From BJHQ01 sp964654285 (GTDB taxonomy: Bacteria > Planctomycetota > UBA11346), in assembly GCA_964654285.1 (NCBI GenBank), contig CAZZJC010000032.1:1-64000 (forward strand): a DNA stretch of 64,000 bases, read 5' to 3'. The notes under the pieces are model-generated. The model worked only from the letters and a program-made list of their open reading frames with translations. It made no database searches and had not been told where the DNA came from. Position 1 is the stretch's first letter. Each line of letters opens with the position of its first letter. The position numbers and the translations under genes are program-made. Of this stretch, positions 16,970 to 25,612 are shown one piece after another.

Positions 16970-17731
16970 ATGTTCCGTTATGTCGCATGCGGAGAGCGTG
17001 ATTACCGACGCCGCCCCGTGCCGATCTACCGGCGGCCATTCTGGGAGCTGGAGGCCGTGCTGGCCGGCCGCATCGCGCCCACCCGACGAGAGGAGCTGCG
17101 CCCGACCTTCCGCTCACGTTGGCTGTGGATCCTGCCCCCGAACGATCCGCACGGCTGGATGGGCGATGACCAGCCTGCGCAGGTCGTGGTTTTCCACCTC
17201 TCCTCGGTGCCCCAGGTGCTGGCGCTGGCCGCAGCCCGGGAATCCGGCTGGGCGATCGATGATACCGACGCCTCGATCCTGAGCGCCTGGGCCAACCGGC
17301 TGATCGCGGACCGCAGAAGCCCGACGAGCCACACCGTCCTGCACGAAGCGCGCATCGCGGCTGAACTCAATCTGCTGGTGACGCGGCATCTCCCCGAGAC
17401 TCCGCTCGGAGACGCCCGGCAGCACGAATCCGCACTGGTAGAGGATGCCCTGGCCTGGCTGGATGAGCATCTCCACGAAGGAGCCGGAATCGCCGGAGCG
17501 GCCCGGGCGGTTGGCATCTCGCCAGCCCACCTGCGTCGGCTGGTCCATCGCGTCAAAGGGGCGAGCCCCCGTGCCATGCTCAATGGCCTGAAGCTGTCAC
17601 GGGCCAGCGACATGCTGGCGGTATCGGAGTCTCCCTTGGAGGCGGTGGCCAAAGGCTGCGGGTATGCATCGGCGGCAGCGTTCTGCCGCGCCCACCGGAG
17701 AGCGAGCGGACGGACCCCGCGAGGAAGCTGA
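16970..17731 (+). CDS. AraC-family transcriptional regulator
   Basis: 253 aa. Residues from about 150 to the end form the double helix-turn-helix DNA-binding domain (HEGAGIAGAARAVGISPAHLRRLVHRV, then LEAVAKGCGYASAAAFCRAHRRASGRTP, the usual second-helix signature). The N-terminal part should be a cupin-like effector domain; it has no recognised ligand motif. It is divergent from the Gfo/Idh oxidoreductase gene and a pair of direct repeats sits between them, so it probably regulates that gene and itself. Confidence 0.88.
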   Translation: MFRYVACGERDYRRRPVPIYRRPFWELEAVLAGRIAPTRREELRPTFRSRWLWILPPNDPHGWMGDDQPAQVVVFHLSSVPQVLALAAARESGWAIDDTDASILSAWANRLIADRRSPTSHTVLHEARIAAELNLLVTRHLPETPLGDARQHESALVEDALAWLDEHLHEGAGIAGAARAVGISPAHLRRLVHRVKGASPRAMLNGLKLSRASDMLAVSESPLEAVAKGCGYASAAAFCRAHRRASGRTPRGS

Positions 17732-17750
17732 CCCGGATCCGACCGGGTTC

Positions 17751-18560
17751 CTACAGCACGGTTTCCGACGGGATGATGTCGCGCAGCTTCTTCAGCGCCT
17801 TGGCTTCGATCTGGCGCACGCGTTCGCGGGTGAGGCTGAAGACCTTGCCGATCTCTTCGAGCGTCATGATCGGATAGTCATCGATGCCGTAGCGGTAGCG
17901 CAGCACCTCGGCCTCGCGCTTGGTGAGCTGGTTCAGGCGGCTCTGGATGAGTTCGACATCCTCGCGGTTGGTCAGCCGGCCCTCGGGGTCGGCGGTGACG
18001 TGGGTGTCCTCGAAGAACGAACTCAGGTCGCCGACCATCTCGGTGTCGAGGTTGGCGCCGTTGATCAGCGACGTGCGCATGATGCGCTGGATGAGCTTGA
18101 TGTTCTCCTTCGGCAGCCGCAGCACCTTCACGATTTCCGCGACATCGGTGACATGCGGGTTGTCGCGCGCGAACTTCTTCCAGCGCGAGACGAGTTCCGC
18201 CATGTAGGCCGGAACCCTGATGTTCTTCACCTTTTCCAGCAGGGCGCGGCGGATCGACTGCTTGATCCAGTGCACCGCATAGGTCGAGAAGCGGCATTCC
18301 ATGTCGGGGTCGAAGCGCTCGACCGCGCGCATCAGGCCGATGTTGCCCTCTTCGATGATGTCGAGGATCGACAGGCCCTGACCGTCGTACTGCCGCGCCA
18401 CGCTGACCACCAGGCGCAGGTTGCACTGGATCATCTCCTGACGCGCGGCGCGGTCGCCGGCGCGCACCTTGCGGGAGATGGTGATCTCCGACTCCCGGGT
18501 GAGCACCGGGAAGATCGAAATATCCTTGAGGTACATGTCGAGAAGGGCGTCGCGCGCCAT
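17751..18560 (-). CDS. Sigma-70 family RNA polymerase sigma factor (group 1/2)
   Basis: 269 aa from the ATG at 18560, which has GGAG upstream. It lacks region 1.1 but has region 1.2 (LDMYLKDISIFPVLT), region 2 with IIEEGNIGLMRAVERFDPD and RFSTYAVHWIKQSIRRAL, region 3, and region 4 ending TLEEIGKVFSLTRERVRQIE. The size and absent region 1.1 suggest an RpoS- or alternative-type group 2 factor rather than the housekeeping sigma, but that cannot be settled from sequence alone. Converges with the AraC gene. No anti-sigma gene is adjacent. Confidence 0.9.
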   Translation of the reverse strand: MARDALLDMYLKDISIFPVLTRESEITISRKVRAGDRAARQEMIQCNLRLVVSVARQYDGQGLSILDIIEEGNIGLMRAVERFDPDMECRFSTYAVHWIKQSIRRALLEKVKNIRVPAYMAELVSRWKKFARDNPHVTDVAEIVKVLRLPKENIKLIQRIMRTSLINGANLDTEMVGDLSSFFEDTHVTADPEGRLTNREDVELIQSRLNQLTKREAEVLRYRYGIDDYPIMTLEEIGKVFSLTRERVRQIEAKALKKLRDIIPSETVL

Positions 18561-18665
18561 GGATTCTCCGGAGTCGCGTTTGTAACCACCGCGCAGGCCA
18601 AGCGCAACGCCCTGCATGCGCGGCGATACGCCCATGCCCAGCCTTGCGCCTGGCACCCCGGGGTT

Positions 18666-19721
18666 TCAAGCGGTCTGGTTGAGCCCGATCGCCTCGACCA
18701 CCAGGCGCACCGGCAGGTTGCGGTCGACCAGACTGCGCAGGGCCAGGATGCGCGCGATCTGCTGCTGATGGCGCAGGCCGTTGGGGCCGGCGAGGCCCGG
18801 GCGCAGGTGGTTGCACAGCGCCACCAGCCATTGGCGCAGGATGCGCCTCTGTTCACCTGGCAACGTCCGGCCGCTGTCGGCGGCCCCCGGATCGAGCCGG
18901 GTCGGCAGCGCTTCGACGACCTGCGCCACCCGTTCGCTGCTGAAGCCGTCCTGGACCAGGGCGAGCAGGGCCTCGATCGGCGGAGGATCGCCGGCGGTCC
19001 AGAGTCCGCGGTGCCCGCCCGACGACTGCGCCGCGAGGGTCCGCGCCTCGGCCGGTGCGATGCCGCCGCGGATCAGCACCTCGGCGACCTGTTCGCGCGA
19101 CAGCGGCTGCAGGCGGTAGACCTGGGCCCGCGAACGGATGGTCGGCAGCACCGACCCCGCATGCGCCGCGGTGAGGATGAAGTACGCCCCGGCCGGCGGT
19201 TCCTCCAGCACCTTGAGCAGGGCGTTGGCCGCCCCGGCCGAGGACGCCAGGCGCTCGACCGTCGGCACGATCGCCACCCGCACGCTGCCCGACATCGGCG
19301 TCTGCATGGCGCGGTCGGCGAGGTGGCGCATCCAGTCGATCGGGATGCCGCGCGAGATGTCGTGCTCTTCACCCGACACCAGGCCCTGCCATTCCGGCGG
19401 GATGGCGTCGCCATCGTTGGGAACCGCGACCAGATCGGGGTGGTTGTCGGCCTGCATCATGCGGCACGCGACGCAGACGCCGCAGGCGTCGCCAGCCAGG
19501 ACCGGCGCGGTGCCGGACGGGTGCGTCGCGTCCGATGCGGCCGTGACGCGGTGATGGCAGAGCAGGGCCTGGGCGAGGGCCAAGGCGAGCGTGCGTCGGC
19601 CGCAGCCGGGCGGCCCCTCCAGGATCATCGCATGCGGCAGGCGCTGGCGATCGACCAGGCGCGCGAGCAGGCGTACCGCACCCGGCTGGCCGATCACCTC
19701 GGCGAGGCGCGGCGCCTTCAT
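18666..19721 (-). CDS. holB: DNA polymerase III clamp-loader subunit delta'
   Basis: 351 aa from the ATG at 19721, which overlaps the stop of the upstream gene as ATGA. It is a clamp-loader AAA+ subunit acting with DnaX and HolA at the replication fork. Seen: a P-loop-like GPPGCGRRT (36-44), a zinc module with Cys55 and CGVCVAC (80-86), and the box LLKVLEEPPAGAYFILTAA with IRSRAQ. The rest is an alpha-helical lid and collar domain. The true delta' subunit lacks ATPase activity in many species; here the P-loop is near normal. DnaX is encoded about 15 kb away. Confidence 0.88.
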   Translation of the reverse strand: MKAPRLAEVIGQPGAVRLLARLVDRQRLPHAMILEGPPGCGRRTLALALAQALLCHHRVTAASDATHPSGTAPVLAGDACGVCVACRMMQADNHPDLVAVPNDGDAIPPEWQGLVSGEEHDISRGIPIDWMRHLADRAMQTPMSGSVRVAIVPTVERLASSAGAANALLKVLEEPPAGAYFILTAAHAGSVLPTIRSRAQVYRLQPLSREQVAEVLIRGGIAPAEARTLAAQSSGGHRGLWTAGDPPPIEALLALVQDGFSSERVAQVVEALPTRLDPGAADSGRTLPGEQRRILRQWLVALCNHLRPGLAGPNGLRHQQQIARILALRSLVDRNLPVRLVVEAIGLNQTA

Positions 19722-21397
19722 TCGCCCGGCACCGGCTTGCCCGGGATGGGCTTCTGTTCGGTCCAGGCCAGGGAATTGTCGAGCAGGTAGCAGCCGTAGC
19801 GCTTGCCGAGATTGGTGGGCACCGGTTCGGAGGTCGCCACCACCACCGTCTTGAGCGGGGTCGCCTTGAGGTCGGTGGCGATCTCCTGGTACAGGAACGG
19901 CTTGGCATCGACGGGATTGCGGAAGCGGTTCACCGCCAGCCGGTCGATGACGCCGCGATCCCACATCTCGCCCAGGGTTCTCGGCCAGACCTGGTTCTGG
20001 TAGGCGAAGGTGACCACCGCCTTGCCGATGCGCTCGAGCATGAGCTGGCAGTCGGCCTGGGTGCCGTTGCTGACCGGGACCCATTCGGGGCTGACGTATT
20101 CGGAACTGCCGAGGTTCTCGCTGACCACCCGCCCGAGCAGGACCGCATCGGGGCCGGCGATCCGGCCGGAGTGCACCACCCCGGCCTTGGTCAGCTTGGC
20201 GTATTGCTCATCGGCGATCCAGCCGAGCTGGACATGGAAGGGCGCATCCGGGCTGGGGGCCTTGCCCTCCTTGCGGATGTCCGCGCGCATCTTCGGCTGG
20301 GTTTCGGGGATCTTCCCGAGCGCGAGGTACCAGTCCATCGCCTGCGCCGAGTTGCCCCGGCGCCGATGGCATTCGGCCACCGCGAGCAGGGTCGACGGCA
20401 GCTGCGAACGGTTGAACTCCTCGTTGGCGATCCCCTGGGTCAGGTTGGTCGCGGCGGCCTCGAGGAATTCGTTGTATTTCAGGCCCATGCGCCGGCGGTC
20501 ATTGATGAAGCCGCGGAAGATCGGGACGTTCGGCTTGTCCTTCTCGTCGAGCACCGCCTCGAAGCGCTTGCGCAGCTCCTCCAGGATGCCGGTACATTCC
20601 TTGAGGTCGCCTTCGCGCAGGGCGAGACCGAAATAGACCATGCCCGCGACCATGTGCCCTTCATTGGTGAGCGACGAATCAGCGAAGACATCGCGCATCA
20701 CGGCGAGCGACCGCGTCGCGTTGAACTTCTCGCCCGGCTTGATCTGGCGCTTGACCTTGTCCTCGACCTCCTGGTAGCCGCCGTCGAGCGCCGAATGGCG
20801 CAGCGGCACATTGAGCCGTACCCGGATCGCCCAGGCCCCGGTGAGCGCCACCTTGCCCATGAAGCCCCAACGGGCCTGGCGGTAGCCATAGCAGCGCAGG
20901 GCGAGCTGGTACTTGGTCTCGATCGCGATCGCGTCCTGCGGGATGATGAAGCTGCTGTGCTCGGGTTCGGCCCTGCCCTGCGCCCGCGCCTGCATCTGCG
21001 CCACCTTGTAGGCGTTCTGCAGCTCCATCACCCGGTCGCCTTCCAGTTCGCGCGCGACCGCGGCCTTCACCGCCGGGGTCAGCGGATAGAGGAACTGCCC
21101 GGTGCGTGGATGCCACTCGCTCGCCAGCGCGGTGAAATACGAATAGGGATCGGTGACCACCATGAGATCGTATTCGCTCTGCAGCGAGGTGTGGCGGCAG
21201 CCGTCGATGTCGGCGCCGAGATCCGCCAGGCTGGACCCTTCCACCTGGTCCTGCGATGGCACCTGGACCGGGAACGGCTGCCGGGTGATCGGCGACCAGA
21301 GCGTCACATCGGTGACCGACATCGCCGCCGCCGTCGGGGCGGCCACGGTCAGGGCGGCGAAGGCGGCAATGACGGCGAACAGGCGCGGCAGGGCCAT
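19718..21397 (-). CDS. Exported protein, possibly DUF2225-like, with a pseudopilin-like C-terminal region
   Basis: 559 aa from the ATG at 21397, which has GGAG and starts a signal peptide ending PTAAAM. The N-terminal two-thirds (SPITRQPFPVQVP to about residue 430) resembles DUF2225-type proteins by its pattern of D-rich strand and helical hairpins, but lacks the usual cysteine pairs. The last 120 residues (LMLERIGKAVVTFAYQNQVWP onward) follow the pattern of type II pseudopilin globular domains, though no prepilin cleavage site exists. Both assignments are tentative. It is translationally coupled (ATGA) to holB downstream; that partnership is probably historical rather than functional. Confidence 0.55.
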   Translation of the reverse strand: MALPRLFAVIAAFAALTVAAPTAAAMSVTDVTLWSPITRQPFPVQVPSQDQVEGSSLADLGADIDGCRHTSLQSEYDLMVVTDPYSYFTALASEWHPRTGQFLYPLTPAVKAAVARELEGDRVMELQNAYKVAQMQARAQGRAEPEHSSFIIPQDAIAIETKYQLALRCYGYRQARWGFMGKVALTGAWAIRVRLNVPLRHSALDGGYQEVEDKVKRQIKPGEKFNATRSLAVMRDVFADSSLTNEGHMVAGMVYFGLALREGDLKECTGILEELRKRFEAVLDEKDKPNVPIFRGFINDRRRMGLKYNEFLEAAATNLTQGIANEEFNRSQLPSTLLAVAECHRRRGNSAQAMDWYLALGKIPETQPKMRADIRKEGKAPSPDAPFHVQLGWIADEQYAKLTKAGVVHSGRIAGPDAVLLGRVVSENLGSSEYVSPEWVPVSNGTQADCQLMLERIGKAVVTFAYQNQVWPRTLGEMWDRGVIDRLAVNRFRNPVDAKPFLYQEIATDLKATPLKTVVVATSEPVPTNLGKRYGCYLLDNSLAWTEQKPIPGKPVPGE

Positions 21398-21516
21398 GGG
21401 TGCTCCGTGGTGAGCCGCGAGGGTAGCGCCGGCCGGAGGCGAGAAAGCCCTGCCCCCCGCCGGCGGATCGGCGGTGCCTGCGCCGGTGTATCGCGGGGAC
21501 GAGCGGAATGGCCTGC

Positions 21517-22008
21517 TCATCCGCCCTTGGCGAGGATCTCTTCCGCCGCCTGGATCCAGGCTTTCGCTCCGCCTGCCTGGTAACCGAGCTTGCCGATGAC
21601 GGTGCCATCAGGATTGAGGAACAGGATGGTCGGAAAACCGTTGATGCCGTATTTCCGGGCCAGCTCGGTGTTTGCGATCTTGTCCTCCTGGGACTGGCTT
21701 TTGTTCTTGGGGAAGTCGATCTCCAGCAGCACCACCGAGCGCTCGGCCCAGCGCTCGAATTCGGGCGTGTCGAAGACCTCGTCGCGGAGCTTGATGCACC
21801 AGCCGCACCAGTCCGAGCCGGTGAAATCCGCCAGGATGGGCCGTTTGCCGGCGGCGGCCTTGGCGGAGGCGGCATCCCAGGCGGTATGCCAGACATGGTC
21901 CCCCGTGCCGCCGCCGGCTGTCCTCCCGACCGGATTCGAGGTGGTGTAGGCCCGGGCGATCCACACGCACACCCCGAGGATGATGGCGAGGACGATGATC
22001 ACGCGCAT
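21517..22008 (-). CDS. Membrane-anchored thioredoxin-family protein
   Basis: 163 aa from the ATG at 22008. Residues 2-20 are a membrane helix or uncleaved signal (RVIIVLAIILGVCVWIA). The thioredoxin fold has the redox motif CGWC in TGSDWCGWCIKL, and the cis-proline at GFPTILFL. Such DsbD-C-terminal or TlpA-type proteins reduce or oxidise disulfides in periplasmic proteins. It lies 119 bp upstream of the DUF2225-like gene and may be in one transcript with it. Confidence 0.85.
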   Translation of the reverse strand: MRVIIVLAIILGVCVWIARAYTTSNPVGRTAGGGTGDHVWHTAWDAASAKAAAGKRPILADFTGSDWCGWCIKLRDEVFDTPEFERWAERSVVLLEIDFPKNKSQSQEDKIANTELARKYGINGFPTILFLNPDGTVIGKLGYQAGGAKAWIQAAEEILAKGG

Positions 22009-22132
22009 GGGAGCCTTTCGCTTGGGCGTGAGCATGATCGCGCCAGGGCCGCGGCACAACCTGCAAGAGCGGAACACCATCCGATGGCCTGCGCCATTGC
22101 CCGCGAACGCTGCCGGCAATGCTCCGCAGCCC

Positions 22133-23917
22133 ATGTCCTGCGAACTCCTGCCCGACGGCGGCCGACTGGCCGTCTGGGATGACCGGACCGTCTACACCCG
22201 CACCTACCACGTGGCGCAGACGCACCCTTGCGCCGATGACGCGAATCCCGGCAGCACCGAACTGCCCTGGCGGTCGATCGCGCGTGCGGCGGCGGCGCTG
22301 GAGCCCGGCGAACGGGTGGTGATCCACGCCGGCACCTACCGCGAATGCGTGGTGCCGGCCCGGGGCGGCAGCGGTCCCGAGGCGATGATCCACTACCAGG
22401 CCGCTGCGGGGGAATCGGTGCTGATCAGCGCGGCCGATCCCTGGGTGCCCGCCGATCCGCAGCAGGCCGGGAACCAATGGATCGTCGCCTTGCCGCTGGA
22501 GCGCTTCGTCGGCTACCAGCCCTTCCTGGCGCCGACCCTCGGCCGGGTGCCCTGGTTCCCCTGGGCGAAGCGGCCGGTGCCCGAACTCATGCGCGGCCTC
22601 GACAAGCGCGGCCGGATCTTCCACGAGGGCCGCGTGCTGCGTCCGGTATCGGTCGAGCACCTGGGCGAACCGGGCTGCTTCCGGGTGAGCGACAGCGGCG
22701 AGTGGTTGGCGATGCGCCTCTTCGCGGATGCCGACCCGGCCCAGGCCCGGCTGGAGATCAGCGTGCGCGAGAGCTGCTTCCGGCCGGCGCGGTTCGGCCT
22801 CGGCTGGATCCGCGTCTCGGGGCTGGTCTTCGCCCACGCCGCCAACGGCATCCCGATGCCGCAGCGCGGGGCGTTGTCGACCCATGGCGGACACCACTGG
22901 ATCATCGAGGACTGCACCTTCCGCGACTGCACCAGCGTCGGGGCAGACATCGGGCTGGGTGCGGATTTCGACGGCTGGGGCAAGCGGGGGACCGCACGCG
23001 AGATCGGCGGCCATCGCGTGCGGCGCAACCGCTTCCACGATATCGGCTGCACCGGCCTGTGCGGTACCGGCGGCATCGTCGGCTGCCTGGTGGAGGGCAA
23101 CCAGTTCACCCGCATCGGCGGCCTGCACCTGGAGCACGCCTACGAGATGGCGGCGATCAAGTTCCACTTCGCCCGCGACACCATCATCCGCGGCAACGCC
23201 ATCCGCCACCTGCGGGACTGCTGCGGCATCTGGCTGGATTACGAGTGCGGCAACTGCCGGGTGAGCGGGAACCTCATCGCCGACATCGAGACGCTGCTCG
23301 CCGGGATCTACATCGAGGCGAACCTCGAACCCAACCTGGTCGATGCCAACGTGGTCACCGATATGCGCGACGTGGCCGGCAACGATCCGCCGAAGGACGG
23401 CTTCGCCGGCGGCAACGGCATCGTCACCGATGTCTGCGACCACACCCGCTGCGAGCGCAACCTGCTCGTCGGCATCCGCGGGCATTTCGCCCTCGCCGCC
23501 GTGCTCGCCCAGAAGGGGCGGGTGGTCGGTCCGCGCAGCGCATTCTGCCGCGGCATCGCCATGCGCGCCAATCTGGTCATCGACTCGCCCAAACGCATGT
23601 TCCTGGCCCGCACGACGGGAAATGCGGTCGACGGCAATGCCTACGCCGGCAAAGGCTGGTTCGGGATGGAGGACGGCGACCGCATCGCGCAGGTCGACCT
23701 CAAGGCCTGGCGCGAATTCTTCGCCTTCGACCGCGATGGCTGCGAACCTCAAATCGCCGCCAGCATCGACTGCGAGCGCGGCGAGGTGGTCTTCACCACC
23801 ACCGCTCCGCTCGCTGGACCGTCGGCGGGGGGTCCGTTGAATCCCGAGGAATGGGCGACGCTCGTCCGCGATGGCCGCCTGGTCTGGCGCTGCGCCCCGG
23901 AAGCAGCCGTCCTGTGA
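22133..23917 (+). CDS. Right-handed parallel beta-helix protein (DUF1565-like)
   Basis: About 594 aa; I choose the ATG at 22133, though in-frame ATGs upstream at 22034 and earlier are possible and would overlap the thioredoxin gene. The DUF1565 block ADDANPGSTELPWRSIARAA near the N-terminus is followed by many parallel beta-helix coils with the pattern of short strands and Asn/Gly turns (for example ENQFTRIGG-type and GNLIADIETLLAGIYIEAN). Such proteins act on or bind polysaccharides, as lyases or hydrolases of pectin-like glycans. No signal peptide is present, so it may be cytoplasmic or use a different export route. Catalytic residues cannot be named. Confidence 0.7.
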   Translation: MSCELLPDGGRLAVWDDRTVYTRTYHVAQTHPCADDANPGSTELPWRSIARAAAALEPGERVVIHAGTYRECVVPARGGSGPEAMIHYQAAAGESVLISAADPWVPADPQQAGNQWIVALPLERFVGYQPFLAPTLGRVPWFPWAKRPVPELMRGLDKRGRIFHEGRVLRPVSVEHLGEPGCFRVSDSGEWLAMRLFADADPAQARLEISVRESCFRPARFGLGWIRVSGLVFAHAANGIPMPQRGALSTHGGHHWIIEDCTFRDCTSVGADIGLGADFDGWGKRGTAREIGGHRVRRNRFHDIGCTGLCGTGGIVGCLVEGNQFTRIGGLHLEHAYEMAAIKFHFARDTIIRGNAIRHLRDCCGIWLDYECGNCRVSGNLIADIETLLAGIYIEANLEPNLVDANVVTDMRDVAGNDPPKDGFAGGNGIVTDVCDHTRCERNLLVGIRGHFALAAVLAQKGRVVGPRSAFCRGIAMRANLVIDSPKRMFLARTTGNAVDGNAYAGKGWFGMEDGDRIAQVDLKAWREFFAFDRDGCEPQIAASIDCERGEVVFTTTAPLAGPSAGGPLNPEEWATLVRDGRLVWRCAPEAAVL

Positions 23918-24253
23918 TCCTGTAAATCGCAATAGCGCCCCGCCTGCTGCGTTGGTCGTCGGTCATTGGGCGCTGCCACACCCCTTCCCCCGCCTTGCAT
24001 CAGGGGAACGCTTGCGGTTTTGCCAAGGAAATTTCTGGGGGAATGGTCGACCAGGCAGGAATCCAGCGGACGACGAAAGCCATATCCGGGAATTCGCCCC
24101 CTTCCCCCAACGGATGGGTCCCCCGGATTTCTCTGGGCTGGTTGCCGCCTCTATTTGCGGGCAATTCCGTGGTTGGAATGCGACTTCTCGGGGATCGGAT
24201 GAGACGCGGAGGCGATGCCTCCGTCTGCCGAGCCGCTGCGGAACGAGTCCGGC
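23918..24253. other. Intergenic region
   Basis: 336 bp with no supported gene. It contains a short hairpin (CGGAGGC-GAT-GCCTCCG at 24207-24223) without a U-tract, placed just after the minus-strand SGNH-like gene, which may act as a weak terminator. Nothing else was recognised. Confidence 0.45.
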
Positions 24254-25396
24254 CTATTCCGCCGGTTTGACATCCTTGGCTTCCGGCTTCCAGCCGTCGA
24301 GCTTGGCCATCAGCGTCCACCAGGCCTGGGCCAGGCGCTCGCGTCCGGCCGGGTTGAGATCGGAGCGGCTGGCGGGCTCCTTCCAGCCTTTGGCCAGGGC
24401 CTCGCCCTGATCGTCATAGGCCAGGCGGCCGTCCGGACCGTGGCTCTGCAGGGCGGCGACATCGAACAGCGGCTTGCCCTTGGCGGCGCAGTACTGCCGC
24501 ACCTGGAGGTTGAACCAGGAACGCTGCATGTTGTCGGACTCGGTGATCGGCATGGTCGACCAGACCACCTTGGTCCTGGGACTGGCCTTCTCGATCGCTT
24601 CCAGGCCGTCGCGGTATCTGGCGAAGGCGACGCGCGGATCGCGCGGCCAGGCCCCTTCAGCCGCAGCCACCCCACCGGCCGGGGCGGCTGCCGAACCGCC
24701 ACCGGATTCCGGGGTGGCGAGGCCGATCGGCAGGCGCACCGTGGTGCTGACATGATCGACCGCCACATTGGGCAGTTCGAGCGGATAGGTGGTCTGGTAG
24801 GCGGCACCGCCGCCCTGACCTCCGCCCCCCCCGATGAAGCGCCAGGCGATCAGGGTCTCGACGTAGACGCCCTGCAGGTTGGTCGAGGTGAAGCGCACAT
24901 CCATGGTCGAGGAGAACTGGGTGTAGCCCGACTCGACGCGACGGCCGCTGGGCAGGTCGTTGGGATCGAGCGCCACCATCGCCGCCTGGACGTTCTCGCC
25001 CAGGTGGTAGAGGCCGACGGCGGTCTGGAAGTCGCTGACCCGGCTCTGCGCGTCGTTCTTGCCGACCGGATAACCGCCGATGCCGCCTTCGGCGTACCAG
25101 TCCTTGCCCGGCCGTACGCCCGAGCGCAGCGCGAAGCGCGGCTCGCGTTCGCCGTACTCCTTCAAGGCGGTGACCAGGGTGGCGTTGGAACTGGGATGGG
25201 CGATCGCGATCGGGCGCAGGCGGACGCGCTCGACCACCGCCGCAGGAAGATCATCCGCAGCGGACACGGACTGGTGATCGACGTAGACCAGGGTCGAAGC
25301 GGCCTGATCCGCAGCGACCTTCTGGTCGGCGGCGGCTAACGAGGCGAGGATGGCAGCGATGGCCGGAACGATCAGCGGGCGGGATGGGATGCTCAT
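24254..25396 (-). CDS. Exported SGNH-like protein
   Basis: 380 aa with a signal peptide (first 23 residues, cleaved near SLAAADQ). The layout resembles atypical SGNH hydrolases: an N-terminal HPSSNATLVTALKEYGE block, a TMPITESDNMQRSWFNLQVR block, and the FDVAALQSHGPDG block. The classical GDSL serine motif is missing, so the catalytic serine would be in the HPSSN block; enzymatic activity is not proven. It may deacylate or acylate cell-wall or extracellular polymers. The middle has a Gly-rich loop. It is on the same strand as, and 216 bp downstream of, the three secretin genes. Confidence 0.55.
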   Translation of the reverse strand: MSIPSRPLIVPAIAAILASLAAADQKVAADQAASTLVYVDHQSVSAADDLPAAVVERVRLRPIAIAHPSSNATLVTALKEYGEREPRFALRSGVRPGKDWYAEGGIGGYPVGKNDAQSRVSDFQTAVGLYHLGENVQAAMVALDPNDLPSGRRVESGYTQFSSTMDVRFTSTNLQGVYVETLIAWRFIGGGGGQGGGAAYQTTYPLELPNVAVDHVSTTVRLPIGLATPESGGGSAAAPAGGVAAAEGAWPRDPRVAFARYRDGLEAIEKASPRTKVVWSTMPITESDNMQRSWFNLQVRQYCAAKGKPLFDVAALQSHGPDGRLAYDDQGEALAKGWKEPASRSDLNPAGRERLAQAWWTLMAKLDGWKPEAKDVKPAE

Positions 25397-25612
25397 GGGG
25401 TGGCCCTTTGCGGACAGAGGATGAACGGTCGGCTCGCGTCTGGCGTCAGGTCAGGATTCGGCTGGTGCGTCGGCTCTTCTGGGTGGAATCTACCGCCAGA
25501 ACAAGCGGGTGCCGTCTGGAGATGCCCGCAACGTACCGCAGCGACCCCCACGGTGTCTCAATTTGAGACCGGGGACCGCCCAGCACATCCTGATACGGGC
25601 AGGTGGCTAGGA

